From an uncultured Oscillospiraceae bacterium (GTDB taxonomy: Bacteria; Bacillota; Clostridia; Oscillospirales; Oscillospiraceae): 64,000 nucleotides of DNA. A program made the translations under genes and the position numbers. The stretch is taken from assembly GCA_934567355.1 (NCBI GenBank), contig CAKTJC010000004.1, positions 51,321-115,320 on the forward strand, given 5' to 3'. Every line of letters begins with the position of its first letter. The stretch's first letter is position 1. This document shows, piece after piece, positions 34,198 through 42,434 of the stretch. A model generated the notes under the pieces. That model made no database searches. It saw nothing but the letters and a program-made list of their open reading frames with translations, and was not told the origin of the DNA.

Positions 34198-36579
34198 TTA
34201 CTCGCTCAGGGGTTCCACACTATAGGTTGCGACACGCTCGTCGTTAATGACGCCGGACCAGTTCAGACCAAAGGCGAAATCATAAGTATTGCCCTCGCTG
34301 TCCACATGGCATTCCATATCCCGGGGAACGTCCTCATACTGGGCTTCCACGGTGTCCATGTTGGCAGGCAGCTGGAAAGGAAGCAGAGCGGACGGCTCGT
34401 GTTTTCCAGTAATGATGTCAAACAAGGCACGGGTAGGCGTTGTGGTGCTTCCAGTAAAAGAGGTAGCCGGCGCAAAATTCATGACGATGGCGTCAACTTT
34501 ATCCTCGAACTCGTACACGCACATGGGCTTGACTGCCGTCACCGCCACGATGGTGTGTTCACAATTCTCGACACAATACAGGATCGTATCCAGGTCGCCG
34601 GAGTTGCTGACCTGGGCAGCTTTACCGTAGTAAGAACGATTCTCAGTTTCAGTGACAGTCTGGGCACCATAGGGAGACTCAATGACTACCTCAACCTGAT
34701 CACCAGCCAGCGAAGTTGTACGGACATTTTCACCGTCAGCAATATACTCACCATACTGCAGAGAAATCGGGATATATTCACCAGTTGTGGAATCATAACC
34801 ACTGCTGGAAGGATTGGAAACAATTGCCAATGCAAAGTCGCAGGTTTCCAGCTGCTCTGCAGAGGCTCGAACGATATCTTCATAAGCTGGCGTAGGATTG
34901 CCCTTTTCGTCCGCAGGGCCGGTCAGAGTTTCTGCCAAGGAATCGGTAACCACATTAAAATACTTGTCAGCCAATGCGCGGTCAACCGGCAGATCCCAGG
35001 AGGCGGGAGTCGAACCGGACCAACCCATAGAGGCAGGCGTATAAACCATAGGAATATAAACGGTGGGTTTCTCGCCGTCAGCGGCTTCGTGAATAATTCC
35101 ATTCTTGTTTTTCAGCAAAACCACACCGTTCAGGAATGCCTGGTAAGCAATCTCTTGATTCTCAGGCGTATTTACAGTTTCTTCCACCTGCTCCAATTCC
35201 ACATAAGCATTCTCAAACAAGCCAGCGCGAAACACATTACGCATCAGCCGGAAAGCTGAACCAGAAATCCGTTCAACCATGTATTCCTCACCGTATTTTT
35301 CAACGCCCAGTGCATAGGCATCTCGCATTCCCTGCACATCGGACTCGCCGCCGAAGCGATCCATGCCTGCATCAATGGACAACAGCTTTCTTTCCGCAAC
35401 AGTCAGGTCGGAAACGCCCCAAGTGCGGCCGCCATCTAGAGTGATGACAAAGTCAGAGGTAATAACGCCATCGAATCCCATTTCTTCACGCAGTGTCTCT
35501 GTCAGTTTGTACTTGCTGAAGCCAGAAGCCACGGGTTCATCGTCGTAGGGTTCGCCGTCCTCGTCAATCGCAATGGAGTAGCTTGGCATTACACCCACAG
35601 CTGCACCAGTCTTGCCGGGCAAATCCAGCGCAGCCTTGAAGGGAGCCAGCAAAGCCTCAAAATTGTCTCCAGGGTAAACATTATAGCAACCAGTGCTGCT
35701 ATGAGCTTCGCGCCCACCTTCTGCAGCTCCATCCCCGGGGAAATGTTTAACCTGCGTGATGATAGACTGATTTCCCCACCCCAGGTCTTCGCCGTTTCCA
35801 TCATAGGTGGACTGTAGGCCGTTGACATACTCACGGACAATATCGCTGGAAAGCAGCAGATCCTCACCAAACGTGCCTTCAATACGGCTCCAACGCGGTT
35901 CACTGGCAACATCCGTCTGAGGTGCCATCATGCCAGAAATACCCATGGTGCGGTATTCCTTGGACATCATACGGCCATAAGTCCCTGCCTGTTCAGGATC
36001 GAACGCAGCTCCCAGCGTCAAATGGTTAGGCCATTCAGTAGAAAGTGCCAGGCCGGTTTCCGAATCTATTTCTACAGGAATACCGTACAAAGAGCCTTCC
36101 ACATAAGCTTGGATGCCGTTGACATATTTTGCAAATTCCTTTGCTGTTCCCACAACAAAGGGAGTACATAGGGCACGCATGCCGGAATCCAGCTCAGCAG
36201 TAACGGAATCGATTTTGCCCTTGCTATACTGCATGTCGTATTCCTTCAGCAGCATCAACGGCAGCATCTCCTGAACATTCATCTGCTCGATTAGATTCTC
36301 TGCACGAGTATCAGCATCCAGCCGCCAATCTTCGTAGGCGTCCAAGATACCATTCTGATTCAAATCCTTGAATGCGTAGCCGTCATCCTCAATAATAGTT
36401 ACGCCGGAGGCTTCGGTGTAGCCAAGAATAACACCGTTGTCATTTGTGACCTTCGTCCAACCGTCTTTTGTGATTTCAGTGGTATACTTGCCGCCGTCTG
36501 CAAATACAGGCGCGGACAACACGGTACCCAGCATCGCCAGTGCCAATACCAAACAGACAAATTTTTTCATTCTCACCAT
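34198..36579 (-). CDS. Secreted GH3 glycoside hydrolase with EF-hand-like loop (tandem copy A)
   Basis: 793 residues. Signal peptide MKKFVCLVLALAMLGTVLSA (ATG 36579 or 36570), block WTKVTNDNGVILGYTEASGV, EF-hand loop DLNQNGILDAYE, TIM barrel with KHFPGDGAAEGGREAH and nucleophile Asp in VITSDFV, then the C-terminal GH3 domain. Its first ~100 codons and its last ~60 codons are nearly identical in DNA to the neighbour at 36767 while the middle has diverged, which suggests duplication followed by gene conversion. Promoter region has an isolated ACAGTTAAT (36625) matching the LytTR half-site. Confidence 0.9.
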   Translation of the reverse strand: MVRMKKFVCLVLALAMLGTVLSAPVFADGGKYTTEITKDGWTKVTNDNGVILGYTEASGVTIIEDDGYAFKDLNQNGILDAYEDWRLDADTRAENLIEQMNVQEMLPLMLLKEYDMQYSKGKIDSVTAELDSGMRALCTPFVVGTAKEFAKYVNGIQAYVEGSLYGIPVEIDSETGLALSTEWPNHLTLGAAFDPEQAGTYGRMMSKEYRTMGISGMMAPQTDVASEPRWSRIEGTFGEDLLLSSDIVREYVNGLQSTYDGNGEDLGWGNQSIITQVKHFPGDGAAEGGREAHSSTGCYNVYPGDNFEALLAPFKAALDLPGKTGAAVGVMPSYSIAIDEDGEPYDDEPVASGFSKYKLTETLREEMGFDGVITSDFVITLDGGRTWGVSDLTVAERKLLSIDAGMDRFGGESDVQGMRDAYALGVEKYGEEYMVERISGSAFRLMRNVFRAGLFENAYVELEQVEETVNTPENQEIAYQAFLNGVVLLKNKNGIIHEAADGEKPTVYIPMVYTPASMGWSGSTPASWDLPVDRALADKYFNVVTDSLAETLTGPADEKGNPTPAYEDIVRASAEQLETCDFALAIVSNPSSSGYDSTTGEYIPISLQYGEYIADGENVRTTSLAGDQVEVVIESPYGAQTVTETENRSYYGKAAQVSNSGDLDTILYCVENCEHTIVAVTAVKPMCVYEFEDKVDAIVMNFAPATSFTGSTTTPTRALFDIITGKHEPSALLPFQLPANMDTVEAQYEDVPRDMECHVDSEGNTYDFAFGLNWSGVINDERVATYSVEPLSE

Positions 36580-36690
36580 GCTTCTTCCCTTCTTTTGTTC
36601 TTTACATTTCACCCGAATAAATTAACAGTTAATGAATCAAAAATGCTTTTTTCACAGACCTTCTGCTTAGCCGTCATTCCGACCCGGGGA

Positions 36691-36726
36691 AGGGGCATAC
36701 ACCCCAAAGGCAGGCTGTATGCCCCT
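36691..36726 (-). terminator. Intrinsic terminator between the tandem GH3 genes
   Basis: AGGGGCATACA / TGTATGCCCCT, 11-bp arms and 14-nt loop, about 40 bp past the stop at 36767. Confidence 0.75.
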
Positions 36727-36766
36727 GATGAGGAATGAAGGACTATGCAGATTAATGAGAAATGAC

Positions 36767-39112
36767 TTATTCGCTCAGGGGCTCCACGCTGTAGGTTGCG
36801 ACACGCTCGTCGTTAATGACGCCGGACCAATTCAGGCCAAAAGCGAAATCATAGGTGTTGCCCTCGCTGTCCACATGGCACTCCATATCCCGGGGAACAT
36901 CCTCATACTGGGCTTCCACGGTGTCCATGTTGGCAGGCATCTGGACAGGCAGTAATCCGCTGGGCTCATAGTTGCCGGAAACGACCTCCAGGATTGCCTG
37001 TTCGCTGACGCCACCAAAATTCACGATAATCGCATCTACCTGGTCTTCAAACTCAGAGAAAATCATGGGGCCGGAACACTTGGCAACCACAACCACCTTA
37101 TCACAGGCAGAGGCAGCATACAGCACGGTATCCAGGTCGCTTTCATTGGTAATCTTAGAAGTCTGACCAAAATAAGAGCGGTTCTCGGTATTGGTCACAG
37201 TCTGAGCACCGTAAAGTGCGTCCACAGTAACAACCTGACGGTCACCTGCCAGAGAGGTCTTGCGCACAAAAATGGAATTGGCCGTGTAGGGACGATATTG
37301 CAGGCTCTTGGGGATATAAGTCTCGGTCTCAGCATCGTATCCGCCGCCGTCATTATTGGGGCTGCTGACCATCACCAGAGCGAAGTCGCACTTCGCAATT
37401 TCATCTGCGGAGGCACGGATGATGTCATTCTCGCTGATGGTGGCACGGCCAGTCTCATCCGGCTCACCTGTCAGTTCCGTTGCCAGCGTGTCAGTTACAA
37501 TGTTGAAGTATTTGCTTGCCAGCGCTGCATCCACAGGCAGATCCCAGCTGGCAGGTGTGCTTCCCATAAAGGAGAAGGTAGCGGAGGTGTAGGTCATGGG
37601 AATATAGACCGTAGGCTTCTCGCCGGTGCTTTCACCGATGATGCCATCCTTGTTCTTCAGCATGACAATGGATTTCAGCTGTGCTTCATAAGAGGCATCC
37701 TCAGCTTCCTTGGAGGAGGTCACTGCAACAGATTTCTCTTTTTCCAGGTAGGGATTCTCAAACAGGCCCAGCTCAAAATAAATTTTCAGAATCCGCTGTG
37801 CAGATTCGCCAAGGCGCTCCATGGTAGCCTCGGCACCGTGCGCTTCCTCATACAGCGCCACGCCGCCCATCAGGCCATCGTAGTTAGCATCACCGCCAGA
37901 ACGGTCGATGCCCGCTTCAATCGCCAGGCAGTATCTTTCCTCCGTGGTCAGGTCTTCCACGCCCCAGGGGGTGGAGGACGTAATACCGAAGTCAGTCAGA
38001 ACCATGCCGTCAAATTCCATGTCGCCGCGCAGGACTTCGGTAATCTTGTAGGAGCTGAAGTTGCTGCCCACATACTCGCCGCCCAAGCCTTCGCCGCTGT
38101 CATCCACACCGATGGAGTAACTGGGCATCATCGCAGCAGAGCTGCTGGTCTTGCCCTCCAGCTCCAGCGTTGCCTGGAAGGGAATCAGGTGGGTGTCAAA
38201 ATTGTCGCCGGGGTAAACATTATACTTTCCGTAAGCATTGTGGGACTCTCGGCCACCTTCTGCCGCACCGTCGCCGGGGAAATGCTTGGTGATGGCAGCA
38301 ACGCTGTCATCGCCCCATCCCAGGTCATTGCCCTCTGCATCATAGGTAGACTGAAGTGCATTTACATATGCAGCTGCCATATCCGCAGCCAGCTGGGGGT
38401 CTTCGCCGAAGGAATCCGCAATTCTGGACCAGCGCGGCTCAGACGCAATACCGATCTGCGGCCCGTTGATGGTGGTGATACCAACTGCACGGTACTGCGC
38501 GGAGCTGAACTTTGCTTCCTGCGCTGCCACATCCGGGTCAAAGGTTGCTGCAACAGACAAATTGTTGGGCCAAGAGGTAATCAGTGAGCCCGGCTCCGCA
38601 TTCACCTCGAAGGGAATGCCCAGGGCGGAAGCCTCAACATAAGCTTGGACGGTATTGATGTAGTCAACCTGAGTTGTCACCTTTCCTCCAAAGAAGGGAG
38701 CCAGACCAGAGCGGACACCCTTATCCAGTGCCGCCTTCATTTCATCAGGGAAATCGCCGTTGGAAACAGAATGGTTGTCCGCGTTGATCATAAGGGCGAC
38801 ACGCTCATCTCTGCTCAGCAGCTCGACAAGTGCTGTGGCTCTTTCTTCATCGTCCAGCCGCCAGTCTTCATATGTGTCAAGCTTCCCGTTCTTATTCAAA
38901 TCCTTGAATGCGTAGCCGTCATCCTCAATAATAGTTACGCCGGAGCCTTCGGTGTAGCCGAGAATAACGCCGTTATCATTTGTGACCTTCGTCCAGCCAT
39001 CCGCCGTCACTTCAGTTACGTACTTTGCATCCGCAAATGTCGGAAAAACTGCCGTTGAACCCAACAGCGCCACGGCAAGTATCGCGCAGATAATTCGCCT
39101 TGCTTTTTTCAT
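36767..39112 (-). CDS. Secreted GH3 glycoside hydrolase with EF-hand-like loop (tandem copy B)
   Basis: 781 residues from ATG 39112; an ATG four codons earlier sits too close to the AAAGGA site. Signal peptide MKKARRIICAILAVALLGST, then WTKVTNDNGVILGYTEGSGV, EF-hand loop DLNKNGKLDTYE, TIM barrel with KHFPGDGAAEGGRESH and nucleophile Asp in MVLTDFG, and the C-terminal domain ending DERVATYSVEPLSE, identical to its neighbour. Upstream on the minus strand GAAAATGAC lies 39 bp before an extended -10 (TGATAGACT), close to the geometry of the LytTR promoter at 28.7 kb. Confidence 0.9.
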   Translation of the reverse strand: MKKARRIICAILAVALLGSTAVFPTFADAKYVTEVTADGWTKVTNDNGVILGYTEGSGVTIIEDDGYAFKDLNKNGKLDTYEDWRLDDEERATALVELLSRDERVALMINADNHSVSNGDFPDEMKAALDKGVRSGLAPFFGGKVTTQVDYINTVQAYVEASALGIPFEVNAEPGSLITSWPNNLSVAATFDPDVAAQEAKFSSAQYRAVGITTINGPQIGIASEPRWSRIADSFGEDPQLAADMAAAYVNALQSTYDAEGNDLGWGDDSVAAITKHFPGDGAAEGGRESHNAYGKYNVYPGDNFDTHLIPFQATLELEGKTSSSAAMMPSYSIGVDDSGEGLGGEYVGSNFSSYKITEVLRGDMEFDGMVLTDFGITSSTPWGVEDLTTEERYCLAIEAGIDRSGGDANYDGLMGGVALYEEAHGAEATMERLGESAQRILKIYFELGLFENPYLEKEKSVAVTSSKEAEDASYEAQLKSIVMLKNKDGIIGESTGEKPTVYIPMTYTSATFSFMGSTPASWDLPVDAALASKYFNIVTDTLATELTGEPDETGRATISENDIIRASADEIAKCDFALVMVSSPNNDGGGYDAETETYIPKSLQYRPYTANSIFVRKTSLAGDRQVVTVDALYGAQTVTNTENRSYFGQTSKITNESDLDTVLYAASACDKVVVVAKCSGPMIFSEFEDQVDAIIVNFGGVSEQAILEVVSGNYEPSGLLPVQMPANMDTVEAQYEDVPRDMECHVDSEGNTYDFAFGLNWSGVINDERVATYSVEPLSE

Positions 39113-39326
39113 ATTTATGACCATTCCTTTCCTTTTTTTGATCTTCCATTTTCACCCGGCTTACTGCAGCTGGCCTGGCAGCAAATGGAACATCAGCCGT
39201 TTACAGTCTATCACCGCATTCTTCTTTTGTGGAAATTTTGGAGAAATCGGTCATTTTCCAGTCGAAATTCGTGCAGTCTGCCGCATATCAAACATATTGA
39301 TCGTTTTTAATGCAACCATGATACAA

Positions 39327-39360
39327 AAAACGTGCCGCAAGTTGTCTTGCAGCACGTTTT
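39327..39360 (-). terminator. Intrinsic terminator after the sensor kinase gene
   Basis: Arms AAAACGTGC-c-GCAAG and CTTGC-a-GCACGTTTT with a 4-nt loop, 31 bp past the stop at 39392; T-rich on the minus strand. Confidence 0.8.
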
Positions 39361-39391
39361 GTTGATGGATAATGGAGCAGCAAAAAGAACC

Positions 39392-40735
39392 TCAGCGGGG
39401 CTTCTCCAAAGGGATGACCACAGTGAGAGAGAACCAGCCGTCTTCCTGCTTCAGCTTGATATATCCGTTATATTTCTCCACCGTGCGGCGGATGCTTTTC
39501 AGTCCATAGCCGTGAAGACTCTTATCAGGCTTGGTGGTGCTGATGGTGTCGCGATCAATGGTCAAAAGCTTATCGCAGCAGTTCTCAATAACGATGAGCA
39601 TCATCTCATTCTGCACAGACACGGTGACATGAATCAGCCGTTTATGCTCGTCCTCAATCTGCTCTACGCATTCCACTGCATTGTCAATGGCATTTCCGAA
39701 AAGACTGCAGATGTCCATCGCATCCATAAAGCCCAGCTGCCGCCCATCAGCGTAGCAGGTCATGGTAATTTTCTTCTCCGTGCAGGTCAGGTTCTTGCCG
39801 GTGAGCAACGTATCCAGCACGCCATTGCCGCTGTCTGACACCGCCTCATGACGCTGAATTACTTCTTCCATTGTCTGAAGACGCTCCTCTTTGCGCATAT
39901 CGTTGGTCTCGGTACGCAGAAAAGCAATCTGGTGCTTCAGGTCATGATACACCCGGTGGAGGGATTCATCGTTGGCACGAAACTGACGATACTGCTCGTA
40001 CTGGCGCTGCATCAGGTTTTCTGTTGCCTCCAGTTCATAGCTTAGGTTGGTCTCCCTCCGGCGGCTCTCATTGGCTTCCAGGATTATGATTCCGGCAAAG
40101 TCCGCCATGGTGCGGATCCACAGGACGCCCAACTGCAGCGATGTTGTAAACGCGCTGCCCCGCAGGGCAAACGGAATGTTTCCAATTCCGAAAACCGAAA
40201 GGGAAATCAGCAAGGCGCTGGCTGCATCCTTCCCGGTAATATGGTAACGGCTGTGTTCCGCCCGCCTCCGACTTGTCATCCAATAGGCAGTGACCGCTGT
40301 TAACCCATAGACGACAATCAGCACGATATAGGAAACGGCAATTGCCTGCCGGTAGTCGTTCAGTTCCAGATAATGCAGCAGATAATAATTTGCCTGCCAT
40401 TCCAGCGAGGCAGCAAATTCCGCCATTACGAAAGCCTGACTCCAATGATAAACCGCCTCGCGCAGCTTCAGCACACCAATTGCCATAAACATTGCCAGCA
40501 TTGCCGCCATACACAGCGCGAAATCCGCCACCCAGCGAATGCCATTGGCAAATTCTCCCATTCTGTTCAGCAGGATCAGCAGGCCAAAAAAAGCCAAGCT
40601 CAAGCAGACTCCCGGCAAAAGAGCAAACCGTTTTTTTCGCACCGGGATCAGATAAATCACGCAAAACAGCCACTGCGCAATCGCCGTATGAATTCTGGGA
40701 AGGTGAAAAATCGCCGATGATTCATCCACAGGCAT
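39392..40735 (-). CDS. GHKL sensor histidine kinase (AgrC/NatK-like)
   Basis: 447 residues. About six membrane helices in the first ~220 residues, a coiled-coil linker, the phospho-acceptor block YHDLKHQIAFLRTE, then a GHKL ATPase domain with N box LFGNAIDNAVE and G box HGYGLKSIRRTVEKYNG. ATG 40735 overlaps the regulator stop by 1 nt (TGATG) with GGGGAG upstream, so the pair is coupled. AgrC-type kinases usually sense peptides; no AgrB or AgrD-like gene is visible, so the signal could be different or encoded elsewhere. Confidence 0.9.
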   Translation of the reverse strand: MPVDESSAIFHLPRIHTAIAQWLFCVIYLIPVRKKRFALLPGVCLSLAFFGLLILLNRMGEFANGIRWVADFALCMAAMLAMFMAIGVLKLREAVYHWSQAFVMAEFAASLEWQANYYLLHYLELNDYRQAIAVSYIVLIVVYGLTAVTAYWMTSRRRAEHSRYHITGKDAASALLISLSVFGIGNIPFALRGSAFTTSLQLGVLWIRTMADFAGIIILEANESRRRETNLSYELEATENLMQRQYEQYRQFRANDESLHRVYHDLKHQIAFLRTETNDMRKEERLQTMEEVIQRHEAVSDSGNGVLDTLLTGKNLTCTEKKITMTCYADGRQLGFMDAMDICSLFGNAIDNAVECVEQIEDEHKRLIHVTVSVQNEMMLIVIENCCDKLLTIDRDTISTTKPDKSLHGYGLKSIRRTVEKYNGYIKLKQEDGWFSLTVVIPLEKPR

Positions 40736-41451
40736 CACCTCTCCCCCCTCAGATACGCCGTAAGTGCTTCCATAAATCCTTTATATCGAGCGCGGCTGAT
40801 ACCCAGCTCTTCACCGGAGGTCAGCAGCACACTGTCCCTGGAAACGGTTCTCACACAGGCAAGATTGACCAGATAGCAGCTGTTGCACCGGTAAAAGCTG
40901 TGAGGGAGCAAATCTGTTTCGGCGCTTTTCATGGTTTGGCGGCATTGATAGTCTCCCCGCTCCATGTGGTAAACGAGAATATGTCCATCCCTTCCATAGG
41001 TCGAGACATACCGAAGCTGGCCAACCTCAATCCGTGTTATTCCCTGCTCCGTTGGAAGTGCGACATATTTCTGGGTTCTCCGTGCCCGAAGCTTTTCCAC
41101 CCGCTTTAAAATCCGCTGAAGCATATTGTAGTTGACCGGTTTCAGAAGGAAGTCCATGGCCTGCACGGAGTAGCCCTTGATGGCATAATTGCGCAGATTG
41201 GTGACGAATACAAGGTATACATCTTCATCCAACTGGCGTATCTTCTCCGCCGCCCGCAGTCCATCCATGCGTGCCATCTGAATATCCATCAGAATCAGGT
41301 CATAATCTGCCCGGTAGTCCTCCAATATTTCATCACCATCAGAAAACATCGTCAGGCGATAGTGCGTGCCATTCTCCGCAAAATACCGCTCAATGTACTC
41401 TGCCAGACATGTCCGCACCTCCGGCTGATCCTCTACAACAGCAATATGCAT
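40735..41451 (-). CDS. LytTR-family response regulator partnered with the GHKL kinase
   Basis: 238 residues. Receiver with VEDQ, phospho-acceptor Asp56 (LILMDIQMARMDG) and a LytTR domain (YVSTYGRDGHILVY, CNSCYLVNLACV). ATG 41451 is chosen for GGGAGGGAAGG directly upstream; the frame extends 44 codons further without support. Preceded by a consensus promoter at 41482-41510. With the kinase it forms the probable switch for the adjacent GH3 locus, where LytTR-type direct repeats are seen. Confidence 0.92.
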   Translation of the reverse strand: MHIAVVEDQPEVRTCLAEYIERYFAENGTHYRLTMFSDGDEILEDYRADYDLILMDIQMARMDGLRAAEKIRQLDEDVYLVFVTNLRNYAIKGYSVQAMDFLLKPVNYNMLQRILKRVEKLRARRTQKYVALPTEQGITRIEVGQLRYVSTYGRDGHILVYHMERGDYQCRQTMKSAETDLLPHSFYRCNSCYLVNLACVRTVSRDSVLLTSGEELGISRARYKGFMEALTAYLRGER

Positions 41452-41481
41452 GACCTTCCCTCCCTGCCTTTGTTGCCATTT

Positions 41482-41510
41482 ATTATATTCGACCAATACC
41501 GTTCTGTCAA
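41482..41510 (-). promoter_or_regulatory. Consensus promoter of the LytTR/kinase operon
   Basis: Minus strand TTGACA, 17-bp spacer, TATAAT, 31 bp before the regulator start codon. A near-consensus sigma-A promoter suggests constitutive expression of the two-component pair. Confidence 0.8.
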
Positions 41511-41572
41511 TCTCTCCGGTCATGGGCATATTGTAACCTTTTCCTTCATGCCGATTTTGGTATAGAGTCTTA

Positions 41573-41717
41573 TTCGCCGACATAAAGTCGGCGAACCCTG
41601 CGAGGCTTTTTTAATGCACCACCATGCAAAATCGGTCAGCGTACGGCAATTCAATCGCATAAGTACAGAGACTCGCAGTCGTTCCGGTTTTTAAAGTATC
41701 CGGCTGCTGCGAGTCTC
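41573..41717 (-). terminator. Two hairpins ending the YesL operon
   Basis: TTCGCCGAC-n5-GTCGGCGAA at 41573-41595 and GAGACTCGCAG / CTGCGAGTCTC arms at 41668-41717. They lie between the YesL stop (41823) and the regulator promoter. Nothing else is seen in this 371-bp gap. Confidence 0.6.
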
Positions 41718-41822
41718 ATATCTACATAGGGTTATTTTGAGAATTTTCGCCCCCATAGGCCTGGCACCGGGGTATAATACGCCTTTAGCCAGCTTTTCCC
41801 ACCACCGGGCTTCTCCAATTGC

Positions 41823-42434
41823 CTATTCGGCATCTGTCAAGTGCCGGACAAAAACTTTTTCCAGAATTTTGCGTGCGATCCAAATATATAGCCCGGGGAT
41901 AATCATAATCATGGGTGGGAAAAAGCGAACAACAAAAATGGAAAACGTGAGCAGAAAAAGCAGAAGAATGCTTTTCCCCGGATTGGCCATGGCAAGGATC
42001 GCCGATTGGAGGATCGTCCTTGAGATAGAATCCTGAAAACGTGCAGCATAAGCGCTGACATACACGATCCACAATCCTGTCAGATAGATCAGTACCAGGA
42101 AAAGCGGCCGCAAATTACCGATTGCCGCTCCCTGCTCCTGCAAATATTGGGTTATGAGGCATTCTGCCAGCAGCAACCCCTCAACTGCTCCCAACGGCAG
42201 GAAACTCAGGGTGCTCTGGCGGAAATTGGAGCGATACGCCCGCAGATATTCCAACGCCGCAATCCCCTCGCCGTTCCTGCCGAATGTCCGATGAATGGCG
42301 GCATACACCGCCGAGCAGGACACGCCCAGGGTAACCACCGGAATGCTGCCGATAAACCACAGAATGCTCAGCAGCACCAAATCGCCGAAGCGGGTCACCG
42401 CCCGCACCACCGGGGAATCCAGACTTAGCTTCAT
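41823..42434 (-). CDS. YesL-family (DUF624) membrane protein
   Basis: 203 residues with about five membrane helices; the start SPVVRAVTRFGDLVLLSILW and GSIPVVTLGVSCSAVYA are typical of YesL proteins, which accompany LplB/LplC sugar importers in Firmicutes. Start overlaps the previous gene by 4 nt. Function in the family is not established; it is probably an accessory factor for the importer encoded at 46.9-50.4 kb. Confidence 0.88.
   Translation of the reverse strand: MKLSLDSPVVRAVTRFGDLVLLSILWFIGSIPVVTLGVSCSAVYAAIHRTFGRNGEGIAALEYLRAYRSNFRQSTLSFLPLGAVEGLLLAECLITQYLQEQGAAIGNLRPLFLVLIYLTGLWIVYVSAYAARFQDSISRTILQSAILAMANPGKSILLLFLLTFSIFVVRFFPPMIMIIPGLYIWIARKILEKVFVRHLTDAE

Noticed and set aside
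32331..34247. 638-codon plus-strand frame opposite the anchored GH3 gene
   Set aside because: Antisense shadow; the minus strand encodes a full GH3 enzyme with a good start.
36625..36633. Single LytTR half-site ACAGTTAAT upstream of GH3 copy A as a regulatory site
   Set aside because: No partner half-site at 21 bp; a single 9-mer match to a loose consensus is expected by chance.
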